A stretch of 64,000 nucleotides of DNA, from assembly GCF_023734775.1 (NCBI RefSeq), contig NZ_AP025732.1, positions 6,260,501-6,324,500 of the forward strand. Reading direction: 5' to 3'. Source of the stretch: Nostoc cf. commune SO-36 (GTDB lineage: Bacteria; Cyanobacteriota; Cyanobacteriia; Cyanobacteriales; Nostocaceae). The translations under genes and the position numbers were made by a program. The notes beneath the pieces were generated by a model, which was not told the DNA's origin, ran no database searches, and saw only the letters and a list, made by a program, of their open reading frames with translations. Shown here piece by piece: positions 26,509-35,440 of the stretch (its first letter is position 1; every line of letters begins with the position of its first letter).

Positions 26509-27114
26509 ATGCATCTGAGATTTTCTCAAGATATAAAGTCCCTGTTGCAACGCCTAGCTAAAGAACCATTGACTCTAGGTGATATTCTGGCAGAAACTTC
26601 AGAACGAGGGTTCAGCCTAGTAATTACATTATTAGTTTTGCCCTTTCTATTTCCTATGCCACCGGGATTAGCTGGCCCTTTTGGTGGTGCTTGCTTACTG
26701 TTGTCAGTGCAAATGGTTTTAGGGAAGCGATCGCCTTGGCTACCGAAAAGAATTGCTAACTACAAATTTCCTCGTCCCTTCGCCCAGTTACTTTTGCAAA
26801 ATTTGGGACGTGTTACCAAAGTTTTCCAAAAAATCGCCCGTCCCCGATTGCCAAAAATAGCCTCTAATCCTTTAATTTGGCGAATTAATGGGTTTTGCAT
26901 CTCTTTATTAACAGTATTACTAATATTACCAATTCCCTTTACAAATCCCATTCCCACTATAGGTATTTTACTTTTAACTGTTGCTACCATCGAATCAGAC
27001 GGTCTATTAATTTGCATCAGCTACGGCATTACTACCCTGATTACCTTACTATTTGGATTTCTTGGTTATGCAATGTGGTTAGCTCCAAGTTTACTGCCAT
27101 CTATATTTAGATAA
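26509..27114 (+). CDS. ExoD-family membrane protein
   Basis: The 201-residue protein starts with an amphipathic helix (QDIKSLLQRLAKEPLTLGDI) and has the ExoD-family stretch ERGFSLVITLLVLPFLFPMP, then GPFGGACLLLSVQMVLGKRSP. Several membrane helices follow (LLTVLLILPIPFTNPIPTIG). ExoD was named for an exopolysaccharide defect in Sinorhizobium; its biochemical role is unknown. Confidence 0.88.
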   Translation: MHLRFSQDIKSLLQRLAKEPLTLGDILAETSERGFSLVITLLVLPFLFPMPPGLAGPFGGACLLLSVQMVLGKRSPWLPKRIANYKFPRPFAQLLLQNLGRVTKVFQKIARPRLPKIASNPLIWRINGFCISLLTVLLILPIPFTNPIPTIGILLLTVATIESDGLLICISYGITTLITLLFGFLGYAMWLAPSLLPSIFR

Positions 27115-27490
27115 AAAAGCCCCCAACTAAAAGCTGAGGGCTGTAATTTATTAGGGTGCATCTACCATTTATTAATCCGCTTTACTAATTGCTATATCCG
27201 GGAATATCTGAGTTTTATACAAAATTATTTTCTACAAAACTCAGAAAATATCAGCAATAAAAAAGCCTTCAACTAAAAGTTGAAAGCTATGATTTAATTA
27301 AGGTGCATCTACTATTTATATATCCGCTTTATTAATTGCTATATCCGGGCAAATTAGATTTACATCCAAATTTATTTTGCAGAATAAGAATATTGTCAAC
27401 AAAAAAAAGCCCTCAGCTAAAAGCTGAAAGCTATGATTTAATTAAGGTGCATCTACTATTTATATATCCGTCTTAGTTCTTGCTGCATCA
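27113..27490 (-). repeat. Three tandem units, each with a minus-strand terminator hairpin (possible sRNA array)
   Basis: Units of 144-146 bp start at about 27113, 27259 and 27399. Each contains, on the minus strand, GGATATA-type A/T-rich sequence, GTAGATGCACC, then a stem-loop (27119-27141, 27265-27288, 27408-27431) followed by 6-8 T. The stems differ in sequence but keep pairing: AGCCCTCAGCT/AGTTGGGGGCT, AGCTTTCAACT/AGTTGAAGGCT and AGCTTTCAGCT/AGCTGAGGGCT. On the plus strand no T run follows the stems, so they would terminate minus-strand transcripts. Each unit could encode an RNA of about 50-70 nt. No protein is supported. Confidence 0.75.
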
Positions 27491-27744
27491 GGAAGAATTA
27501 AAAAAATGGATGGCTGTAGAATTGATCTCGTTAGCTACAACGCTAGTACTAGTATTAATGAGGATAGCCTACGGTTTTTAACTAAGTAATCATTAACCAG
27601 CTTTATAGTAATTTTACAATTACCCCGAATTCCATCGGTATACACAAAGTTTCTGTTAATATCTCTGATGTCATATCCGCAATAGTACCAATTTAGTTTA
27701 TTAGTTAGGTATATCACTATGAACGTTAGACAGCACTTAACTTG

Positions 27745-28284
27745 ATGAAGCGATCGCAATTTTTATTAGCCCTTGCTAGTCTTAGTATTGTCGGGGGAAG
27801 TTTTTTTATGAAAACGAATTTTAGTAGTACTAGCGAACCGAAAATAATAACTGATACATCACGTTACAAAAAAATTCGTAATCAGCTATGGTCTGATAAT
27901 GACCAAGTAAAACATTTTCCTAATGACATTCCCACTGATGCCAAAGACGTTCGTATTGCTTACTCTCCCGAATTTTTTCAAATTAGGTTGAAACAGCCAC
28001 CAAACAAGATAGAAAAATTACTTTCACAATACAGAAGCATTGCCAAGCAAAAATATAGAGGTGGTAACACAAACAACCACATAAACCAACCTAACGGTGT
28101 GCCGACAACTTTCTTCTACACTAGTGACTCTCCAACGGAATCTTTTCCAGCTACTTATGAAATATTAGTATTAAACACAGATGACAAAGGTAGACCTGGC
28201 TTCAAGTGGAATCATGGAGATAGCTACGGTGTCGCTATTAATAGTTCAGCCTCAGAAATTATCTATTGGTCTGAAAAATGGTAA
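27745..28284 (+). CDS. Exported hypothetical protein
   Basis: The protein of about 179 residues starts MKRSQFLLALASLSIVGGSF, a signal-peptide-like stretch, followed by a polar mature part rich in Asn, Asp and Lys (RYKKIRNQLWSDNDQVKHFP) that ends EIIYWSEKW. I chose ATG 27745 over the TTG one codon upstream. No family was recognised. It is probably periplasmic or surface-attached. Confidence 0.6.
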   Translation: MKRSQFLLALASLSIVGGSFFMKTNFSSTSEPKIITDTSRYKKIRNQLWSDNDQVKHFPNDIPTDAKDVRIAYSPEFFQIRLKQPPNKIEKLLSQYRSIAKQKYRGGNTNNHINQPNGVPTTFFYTSDSPTESFPATYEILVLNTDDKGRPGFKWNHGDSYGVAINSSASEIIYWSEKW

Positions 28285-28473
28285 TTATAGTAATTCTAAA
28301 TTATTCGTGAAATCTTCTCTTCGTCGTTTGTAGAGTCAATCGCCGAAAATCAGCGTTCCATAGAAATTCGCCCAAGTGAAAAAAGTTTTATTATACAGAA
28401 AGTGATCTCATTGATAAATTTAATAGTCTTGTCTTTAAATTCCCAATAAGTTAATTTAAAATAGGTATACAAA

Positions 28474-29403
28474 ATGAAGTTTTTTTTAAAAAATCTTCTT
28501 AATGAACAAGCTAAATCGATTATTAGGTCATTCGGATTATATCAAATTTTATATAATAAAATACATTCACACAAGCTAGCTGTTGCGGGCAAAAGGCTTG
28601 ATATTTGTGCGAATGAAGTTGCTCTCTATCTGCTTCAGTCTGGTAAAGGAAAATATGTCCTGCGTGATAAAATCTGTCTTGAAATTGGAAGTGGATGGTT
28701 ACTGACTCATTCGTTAGTATTTTACCTTATGGGAGCAAAAAAAGTTTATGCAACGGATCTCTACCCGTTATTACAACCCGAAAATATTTTTCAAGCTGTG
28801 TCTAAGTCTGTAGGTTGGAGTATTTTAGATAGTTTATCTACATTTGAAGATCGTGAGATTATCCACTTACGTTTAAAAAAGCTGCTTTCATTAAAAAAAA
28901 TATCTGTAGAAACCTTAAAAGAGTTGGGCATAGAATACATTGCTCCAATTGATTTATCTCAAAAAATCCCTACTAAAGACAAAATAGATTTCATCTTCTC
29001 CAAATCTGTATTGGAGCATGTGCCAGTTGATGATGTGATACCACTTCTAAAAAATCTTGAAAGTAGCCTCTCTGAAGATGGTTTTATGTTCCATCTCATT
29101 CATTTACTGGATCATAAAAATGTAAGTGAAAGACCATTTGATTTTTTTGTTTATTCACAGGAAGCCTATTCGAGAGAATTACAATCAAGGTGGGGAAATC
29201 GAATTCGACGAAGCCAATGGAAGCAAATATTTTCTAACCTTAAGCATTTGGACTCTAGATTTGTATTTGAGTGGTTGTGCAAAGACAGAGTATTACCACA
29301 AAAAATCGACTCGTCTATTCAATATACAGATGAAGAAGACTTAATAGTTTCTCATATTGGTGTATTTGGAGAATTCACATCGTTTCCAAAAGTCAAGTCT
29401 TAA
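28474..29403 (+). CDS. Class I SAM-dependent methyltransferase
   Basis: The 309-residue protein contains a glycine-rich SAM-binding motif I (KICLEIGSGWLLTHSLVFYL), the motif-II-like acidic strand KKVYATDLYPLL and the later block FIFSKSVLEHVPVDDVIPLL, which resembles the post-motif of methyltransferases acting on sugars or lipids. The substrate is unknown. Base composition is more AT-rich than in its neighbours (runs of A and T at 28477-28500), which may indicate transfer. Confidence 0.78.
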   Translation: MKFFLKNLLNEQAKSIIRSFGLYQILYNKIHSHKLAVAGKRLDICANEVALYLLQSGKGKYVLRDKICLEIGSGWLLTHSLVFYLMGAKKVYATDLYPLLQPENIFQAVSKSVGWSILDSLSTFEDREIIHLRLKKLLSLKKISVETLKELGIEYIAPIDLSQKIPTKDKIDFIFSKSVLEHVPVDDVIPLLKNLESSLSEDGFMFHLIHLLDHKNVSERPFDFFVYSQEAYSRELQSRWGNRIRRSQWKQIFSNLKHLDSRFVFEWLCKDRVLPQKIDSSIQYTDEEDLIVSHIGVFGEFTSFPKVKS

Positions 29404-29557
29404 GGAAGAAGAAATTATGCGTGGAAGCTTTCTCTATTAATACTTTAGTAATAAAGACTGCTTTTATTCTTTTGGGTATATCACTTTTGGTAGTTAAAAC
29501 TTATAGCCAGTATAGCTAAGATTTTAATGGTGATTAAAATCTATCTGAATATGTAGA

Positions 29558-30334
29558 ATGCCAACTGCTTTAATTACTGGTGCCTCTAGTGGTATTGGTA
29601 AAGCCTTTGCCCAAGAACTCGCTGCACGCAAGACAAATCTTGTACTCGTTGCTCGTTCGGAAGAGAAGCTAATTCAATTAGCTAAACAACTACAAGAACA
29701 ACACAAAATTCAAGTAGATGTTATAGTCAAAGACCTTACAGAACTGAATGCTGCTGCTAGTGTATTTAATGCTACAAAAGCAAAGGAATTAACTATTGAC
29801 TTATTAATTAATAATGCTGGTTTTGGTTATTATGGTGACTTTGCTGAAGGGAATGGAGAAAAACAAGTTAAAATTGTACAATTAAACATTTTAGCATTGG
29901 TAGATTTAACCCATAAATTTTTACCATTGATGCGGCAACGTCGTTCTGGAAGTATTATTAACGTATCCTCTATTACTGCATTTCAACCGATACCATACCT
30001 TTCTGTTTATGCTGCCAGTAAAGCTTTTATTCTCAGCTTTAGTGAAGCTCTATGGGCAGAAAACCGTCAATATGGTGTCCGTATTTTAGTCACTTGTCCA
30101 GGGCCAATAGAAACAAATTTTTTTGCAGAAGCTAATTTTCCCCCAGCCCTGGCAAGCAGTACAGATAAAGTATATTCTTGTGAAAAAGTAGTTTGGGAAT
30201 CTTTAGAAGCTTTGGAAAAAGGCTACCCAACTGTAATTAGTTCTGATACTACCACTCAAATTAGAAGTAAATTATCTCGGCTTGTACCGCGCAAACTTTT
30301 GCTGAATATGCTGGCAAAACACTTTAAAGCATAA
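29558..30334 (+). CDS. Short-chain dehydrogenase/reductase
   Basis: The 258-residue protein has the cofactor-binding ALITGASSGIGKAFAQELAA, LLINNAGFGYYG, and the catalytic Ser and YxxxK (IINVSSITAF, then YLSVYAASKAFILSFSEAL). These are the complete classical SDR motifs, so an NAD(P)-dependent oxidoreductase is likely. The C-terminal LSRLVPRKLLLNMLAKHFK suggests membrane association, as in lipid-linked SDRs. The substrate is unknown. Confidence 0.9.
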   Translation: MPTALITGASSGIGKAFAQELAARKTNLVLVARSEEKLIQLAKQLQEQHKIQVDVIVKDLTELNAAASVFNATKAKELTIDLLINNAGFGYYGDFAEGNGEKQVKIVQLNILALVDLTHKFLPLMRQRRSGSIINVSSITAFQPIPYLSVYAASKAFILSFSEALWAENRQYGVRILVTCPGPIETNFFAEANFPPALASSTDKVYSCEKVVWESLEALEKGYPTVISSDTTTQIRSKLSRLVPRKLLLNMLAKHFKA

Positions 30335-30426
30335 GTATATATTTAAGAGTTAGGACTTTGGAGTTAAAGAAAGTAGTGTATTAAAAACTCCTTACTCCTA
30401 ACTTTTAATTCCTCACTTTTCGTTTA

Positions 30427-31206
30427 TTACATATACCTAGTTAATTGAACTCGGTAACGGTCTTTTTTAGTAACGGCGATTTCCCCAACTTCTAAACGTC
30501 CTTTAGAGCGAATAGCGATTAAGTCACCTGATTTGACTTGAGAACTAGCTTGGGTAATTTCCTTCCAATTGACACGAACATCACCAGCATCGATGAAATC
30601 AACCATTTTGCTGCGAGACATACCAAAACCAGCAGATGCGATCGCATCTAATCGCAAAGAAGCCTCTACAGTAGTTAATTCTTTTTTCTTGGGTTCCCGA
30701 ACCCTTAATTCACTTAACTCAATTCGCTGAGTTTTTACAGGAACCGATCGCACCTGTTTCAAACTCATTTCCAAAAATTCCACCAACTCTGGTGCGACAA
30801 TCGCCTGCGCCCCTCGTTCTCCCAAGACAATCACATCCCCCGTTTTTTCCCGAACAATTCCCGTCCCCAACATTGCGCCTAAAAAGTCGCGGTGAGAGGC
30901 GGTATCAAACAGGAAATTACCAGCAATTTCCACGGCGACAAGGCTGACTTGAGATTGATCTAAGGGAAGTTCTGAACGAGCGATCGCTATTCTTTGGCGT
31001 TCAGCTTGTGGATATCCGCCCCAAGCAACTAATTGCACTTCTGTCAATCGGTTAAACACCCGTTGAATTTCTACCAATTCTGGCGGAGACAGAAAATCAG
31101 TCAAAACTACTTCCCAAGTTTTGATGGCTTGCTCCGCTTGATCGATTGCACGAGCTACACTATCTCGATTTTCAACACCTTTTAAAAGTTCTTCTCGTGG
31201 CAACAT
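30427..31206 (-). CDS. Photosystem II S4 domain protein (YlmH-like)
   Basis: The 259-residue protein begins MLPREELLKGVENRDSVARA and has a C-terminal S4 domain (RLDAIASAGFGMSRSKMVDF, DAGDVRVNWKEI). Cyanobacterial members are annotated as photosystem II S4 proteins; homologues such as YlmH bind RNA. The role in photosystem II is family knowledge, not visible in the sequence. It is followed by intergenic repeats and lies on the same strand as the GNAT gene. Confidence 0.9.
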   Translation of the reverse strand: MLPREELLKGVENRDSVARAIDQAEQAIKTWEVVLTDFLSPPELVEIQRVFNRLTEVQLVAWGGYPQAERQRIAIARSELPLDQSQVSLVAVEIAGNFLFDTASHRDFLGAMLGTGIVREKTGDVIVLGERGAQAIVAPELVEFLEMSLKQVRSVPVKTQRIELSELRVREPKKKELTTVEASLRLDAIASAGFGMSRSKMVDFIDAGDVRVNWKEITQASSQVKSGDLIAIRSKGRLEVGEIAVTKKDRYRVQLTRYM

Positions 31207-31250
31207 TCTTAAAAATTATGAGTTATGAATTGAGAATTAATCTGCTAAAA

Positions 31251-31775
31251 CTATCTTGATTCTAACTTTAATTCCCATTTCAGCAGGTTTTCATCCCTAG
31301 CAATTTGTTGCATTCTCAGTTTTTCCAAAATGCGAATTGAGGCAACATGATCCTCTGGAGAATGAGCGATAATTCTCTTGAGTTCTGGCTGAGTAAAGGC
31401 AAAATCGACCAATGCTTCTACTGCTTCAAAAGCAAATCCTTGCTGGCGATAAGCTGATAGCACCTCATAACCCATTTCTACAGTTCCTGTCTGATCGGGT
31501 TTGCCAATAAAACCCAAATCGCCAATTAAAGCAGAATCCCCAATGTGAATCATTAACCAGACACCCCAACCCAACTGGGAAGGATCATCTATTAGCATCT
31601 GAGCATACATTGGAAAAATATCTAATACCTCAGATCCATACCAATCATCAGGAACCCTTACCCCTAAAAGCCTCTCTACTTCTAATTTATTTCTTGCAAT
31701 CACCGCTTGCGCTACTTCCAAACAACAGGGAAGTAGCTCAAGTCTCTGTGTTGTAATGTGTAAACTATGATTCAT
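31251..31775 (-). CDS. GNAT-family acetyltransferase
   Basis: The 174-residue protein has the GNAT acetyl-CoA-binding block MGYEVLSAYRQQGFAFEAVE and ALVDFAFTQPELKRIIAHSP, with the preceding WLMIHIGDSALIGDLGFIG. It resembles RimJ/RimL-type acetyltransferases. The substrate is unknown. It lies 3 bp downstream of the gene at 31779 on the same strand. Confidence 0.85.
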   Translation of the reverse strand: MNHSLHITTQRLELLPCCLEVAQAVIARNKLEVERLLGVRVPDDWYGSEVLDIFPMYAQMLIDDPSQLGWGVWLMIHIGDSALIGDLGFIGKPDQTGTVEMGYEVLSAYRQQGFAFEAVEALVDFAFTQPELKRIIAHSPEDHVASIRILEKLRMQQIARDENLLKWELKLESR

Positions 31776-31778
31776 TGA

Positions 31779-32285
31779 TTAAACGCTACTTGTGTCAGCA
31801 TAACCTTGGATATTTTCTGGATCAAACTGACGTAATATTCGGGTTGCTTGTCGAGTTAGAGTTTCAGAACCTTGAACGGCAACTAAGTATTTACCTGCAT
31901 CTAAGCGGTTGCGGTAGGGTAAAGCATCACCACTACCCACGAGTAAACCGACTCCACCACCAACAAACACACCACCCATAGCACCACTAGCAGCCCCCAG
32001 CAGTCCGCCAACGATGTGATTTCCAACTTCACCTGCCCAGGCAAAAGTATCTAAACCAGTGATCAGGCTGAAGGTAAAACCTGCAAAAAAGCCGAATGGT
32101 ATCAGCCAAGTTGCCATTAGTTGCGCTTGCTTTTTGGCTTGGTCTTTGGGGTCAATTAAGCCAAACTCGTCAGCTGTTTTATATCCTTTCCCCAAGATAG
32201 TACTGTTTATGCCTTCTTCTTCTAAAGCTAGGTAAGCAGCTTCGGCTTGAATGCGGTCTGGTAATACGGCAACAAGGTAATTCAT
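31779..32285 (-). CDS. Membrane-associated hypothetical protein with glycine-rich segments
   Basis: The 168-residue protein has a soluble N-terminus (MNYLVAVLPDRIQAEAAYLA), a hydrophobic stretch (LIPFGFFAGFTFSLITGLDT) and a glycine-zipper-like segment (GGLLGAASGAMGGVFVGGGV). It ends with a conserved soluble part (GKYLVAVQGSETLTRQATRI). It looks like a conserved cyanobacterial protein; no function is assigned. It is probably cotranscribed with the GNAT gene. Confidence 0.75.
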   Translation of the reverse strand: MNYLVAVLPDRIQAEAAYLALEEEGINSTILGKGYKTADEFGLIDPKDQAKKQAQLMATWLIPFGFFAGFTFSLITGLDTFAWAGEVGNHIVGGLLGAASGAMGGVFVGGGVGLLVGSGDALPYRNRLDAGKYLVAVQGSETLTRQATRILRQFDPENIQGYADTSSV

Positions 32286-32440
32286 GATTTAACAATTTGT
32301 CCAAAAAAAGTTTTGCCTTAATTAACAGCGTATCAGTCCTGGTCGAATCAATCTTGCATTGGCGCGACCTGTTGAATTTAACTGCAAATAGCGTAGGCAT
32401 AGCCCGTCGCAGGCATCGCCCAAGTCAAATGTACATCTGA

Positions 32441-32818
32441 TCACTTTAGCGAATCTAGTGGCTCACAAAAATTGTTCACGCCTTGCTTGAGGACATAAAT
32501 TAAAACTGGTGTTGCCAAAATTTTCGGAAACGTCGGCGTTGCTTTTAGACGTTCCATCATCTTTTGAGGTGAAGTAGTAAGCAAATCTTCCCGATATTGT
32601 TGTTCGCAAATCACCGCACGCCATTTTCTAGCTAAGGCATCTAACCACTCGGAATTTGCTCTTTCTGGTTGCTGTCCCGCCCGGATAGCTAGCGTCATCG
32701 CCGCATCTTCTAAATCTCCATCACAGTCTTCAATCAAATCTAGCGCTTCCATATCGCTAGGATCATCTGCCAATTGAGAGCGAAACTGTGCAATTTCTTG
32801 AGATGTTACTTTAGTCAT
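32441..32818 (-). CDS. Conserved cyanobacterial hypothetical protein
   Basis: I chose ATG 32818 (MTKVTSQEIAQFRSQLADDP). The longer in-frame extension adds a basic stretch not typical of a protein start. The product of about 125 residues has an acidic segment (ALDLIEDCDGDLEDAAMTLA) and a C-terminal block (FPKILATPVLIYVLKQGVNN). No domain was recognised. Confidence 0.7.
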   Translation of the reverse strand: MTKVTSQEIAQFRSQLADDPSDMEALDLIEDCDGDLEDAAMTLAIRAGQQPERANSEWLDALARKWRAVICEQQYREDLLTTSPQKMMERLKATPTFPKILATPVLIYVLKQGVNNFCEPLDSLK

Positions 32819-32976
32819 GAGTCTTTGAAAAGGCGAGCGATGCCTACGGCTGTAAACTACGGACACTCAGTTATGCTACATCATTTCACAAAATTCCTGT
32901 TACAAATAGGTTTTTCCGGGCGCTTTCAGAATCCAAAATCCCTCTTTGAAGCTTGAGCTACTGCGTTGCACCGATG

Positions 32977-33025
32977 CTAAAAGCCTCATTATTCAATGTA
33001 ATTATTGAAAAATGAGGCTTTTAGA
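32977..33025. terminator. Long hairpin, probable terminator of the TolC-like gene
   Basis: TAAAAGCCTCATT pairs with AATGAGGCTTTTA, and the interior TTCAAT/ATTGAA extends the stem. It lies 130 bp after the tolC stop on the minus strand and could also act on the plus strand, where AGAATTTTT follows. Confidence 0.65.
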
Positions 33026-33152
33026 ATTTTTAATTGAAAGTACAGGTCGGCGGAAATCAACTTCCCATTTCATTACAGCCAGAAAGCCCAAAATTAAAGC
33101 ATGGTGACTTTTGAATGTATGACTTTTGACTTTTGACTTCCCCAAAGGGGCA

Positions 33153-35336
33153 CTAGCGTAATGCTCTGAGGGTAACAGACCGTTGTAACTGAGCTAAAGC
33201 ACGGTTGTAATCCAAAATTGCTGTGACTCGATTACCTTCAGCTCTTGTAAGGTCGTTTTCAGAGTTAATGACATCAGTTTGAGTACCTACACCAGCTTGG
33301 AATCGCAAACGTGCTAAACGTAGAGCTTCCCTAGCTTGTTCTAAAGCGGTATTTGCGGTTTGAACATTCTCCAAACTAGATTGCTGGGTAGAATAGGATT
33401 GTTCTACTTCAAACCGAATTTGGTTGCGCTGTTGAGCAAATTGAGTTTCTGCGATCGCAATGTTAGCTTGCTGCTGATCTGCCCTTGCTCTGGCGGCTCC
33501 TCCATCATACAAATTTAGGGTTGCTCTAACTCCTAATGAATAACCATCAGTAACGCTGACACTATCATCAAACTGGTCTAGTAGGCTGTAGCTGGCTACC
33601 AAACTAACTTGAGGCCCAAGCTCCCCAAGAGCCTGCCTACGCCGTTGTTCGCTGATATTACGTTGTGCCAACTGCTGTTGTAGTTCTGGACGATTTTGAA
33701 AAGCCAGCACAATACTTTGTTCTAGGGTTGGGTTCCAAAGACCAGCTAATTGTACAGGGTCTGCGGCACTAATATTTATCCCTTGCGGCAAACTTATCCG
33801 AGTTGCTAATTGACGACGGGCAATTGCTTGTAGGGATCTAGCATTAGTCAAATCTTGTTGAGCATTTGCTAAATTCACCTGCGATCGCAACACATCGAAG
33901 CGCGTACCAACCCCAGCTCGTTCTAAAGCTTCTGCATCACGCAAACTAGCCTCAGAGTTCAGCACAGCCGATTGGGCAATGCGTACTTGTTCATCTCTTT
34001 GTTGCAGATTGTAGTAGTCTGTAGCAACATCCAAACGGATTGTCTCAGACTGAGCTTCTACAGCCAACTCATTGGAACGTACCTGTTCTTCATTTGCTCT
34101 GATGTCAGCTTGCACTCTCCCAGAAGTATAGATGTTATACGAAAGTTGTGCTTGACCACTAAAAGATGTACTAGCTTCATTTCCTGACTGTGGTATACCC
34201 GTCTGTCGTTCTGTTTGTTCCAACTGAAGCTGACCAGCAGCAGAGCGACTGCGAGTAATATCTGTACTGACATCAAGACTAGGCAATAAAGCAGCTTGCG
34301 CCTCGCGTAGAGCAGAACGACTGCGTTCTAGCTCCAAGAGAGACACCTGTAAATCCCGGTTGTTACGCCGTGCTAGCTCCAGAGCTTGTGCCAAAGTAAT
34401 CGCCTCATTTCCCTGAAGTCTCACTTCCTCCGGTTGGGTAGGAAATTGTAGGGGATTTGAGTTAGGAATCAAATTATCGGGAATTTGTACTGGCCCTGAA
34501 GCCGCAGGAGTTACGTTTCTCGGCACAGTAGAAGGTTGCACTGAATCTGCTGGTACAGGAGTGACGGTTTCCGGCGCAGTCGGAGTTGGTGTCGAATCTG
34601 TTGGAATCGTAGTATTACTCTGAGCCAACCGACCAATCGCATTTTGTTGTAAGCAGTTATTTGAAGTCAGTAGCACAGCCAAGGAGTCAGTTTTGCTTTT
34701 TCCCAATTCCTGTGGACACCTCTGCGCTGACAACAGTTTTGCTGCTCCACCTGTGGCTGAAGTTTGTAAAAATGTTTGCAACTGAGTAACAGTATTTGTC
34801 TTTTGACCTACTGGCTGCTGTGCAGAAGACAAAGACAAAATTTCTTTTTGGACAGAAGGGGTTTTTGAAGTGTAGTCGGGAACTACTACGTTCTTTAGTT
34901 TCTGCCCATTTGGGTTTGAATTACTCTGTTTTTGATTATTTTGAGCGGAACGGCTGACATCTAACTGTTGGGAAGAATTAGAGTTAAGTGCCAAACCGGA
35001 AAATCTACCTTTATCTTTCTTAAGCAGTTGTTTTATTCGCACACCAGTATTTTCAGCCGTGAATACTGGAATACTGTTATTACTTAAAGGCTTCACACTC
35101 AGTTTAGTAAAACCAAAAGTAGGTTCTAGAGTTGGAACACTAACAGCACCATTAGGCAGTTGTGTATTCATGGTATCCACAACTAAGTCTTGACCATAAT
35201 TAGAAGTCAAAACACTAGGAGAAGACGCCAGTTGTACCCCAGTGAGTTTCGCAGTACCAGCCCAAGCAGGCTGAGTTGTTAAGACTGCTGCCGTTACACC
35301 AGGTAAGAAGCTATAAAATAATTGCTGTCCTTTCAC
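33153..35336 (-). CDS. hgdD: TolC-family outer membrane efflux protein, HgdD-like
   Basis: TolC-type proteins form trimeric channels across the outer membrane for type I secretion and efflux. The 727-residue protein has a signal peptide (SFLPGVTAAVLTTQPAWA), a Ser/Pro/Thr-rich region of about 270 residues, then two OEP repeats (ITLALALELARRNN-like EAITLAQALELARRNNRDLQ and TLEQSIVLAFQNRPELQQQL). The gene lies just downstream of kaiC. In Anabaena 7120 the gene after kaiC encodes HgdD, the TolC needed for heterocyst glycolipid export, so orthology is likely; that gene order is from memory. Confidence 0.85.
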   Translation of the reverse strand: MKGQQLFYSFLPGVTAAVLTTQPAWAGTAKLTGVQLASSPSVLTSNYGQDLVVDTMNTQLPNGAVSVPTLEPTFGFTKLSVKPLSNNSIPVFTAENTGVRIKQLLKKDKGRFSGLALNSNSSQQLDVSRSAQNNQKQSNSNPNGQKLKNVVVPDYTSKTPSVQKEILSLSSAQQPVGQKTNTVTQLQTFLQTSATGGAAKLLSAQRCPQELGKSKTDSLAVLLTSNNCLQQNAIGRLAQSNTTIPTDSTPTPTAPETVTPVPADSVQPSTVPRNVTPAASGPVQIPDNLIPNSNPLQFPTQPEEVRLQGNEAITLAQALELARRNNRDLQVSLLELERSRSALREAQAALLPSLDVSTDITRSRSAAGQLQLEQTERQTGIPQSGNEASTSFSGQAQLSYNIYTSGRVQADIRANEEQVRSNELAVEAQSETIRLDVATDYYNLQQRDEQVRIAQSAVLNSEASLRDAEALERAGVGTRFDVLRSQVNLANAQQDLTNARSLQAIARRQLATRISLPQGINISAADPVQLAGLWNPTLEQSIVLAFQNRPELQQQLAQRNISEQRRRQALGELGPQVSLVASYSLLDQFDDSVSVTDGYSLGVRATLNLYDGGAARARADQQQANIAIAETQFAQQRNQIRFEVEQSYSTQQSSLENVQTANTALEQAREALRLARLRFQAGVGTQTDVINSENDLTRAEGNRVTAILDYNRALAQLQRSVTLRALR

Positions 35337-35440
35337 CGCATCCCCTCACACGAAAATCAATCTAGCGGCAGAAAACCTTTCTTCACCACAGAATATAGCA
35401 CGATACTAAACTTAGGAAAGAATATACTACGATACTAAAT

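Noticed and set aside
27160-27490. Small peptides on the minus strand (for example PDIAISKAD, then VDAP) in each repeat unit
   Set aside because: The frames lack start codons and ribosome-binding sites and are interrupted between units; structured RNA fits better.
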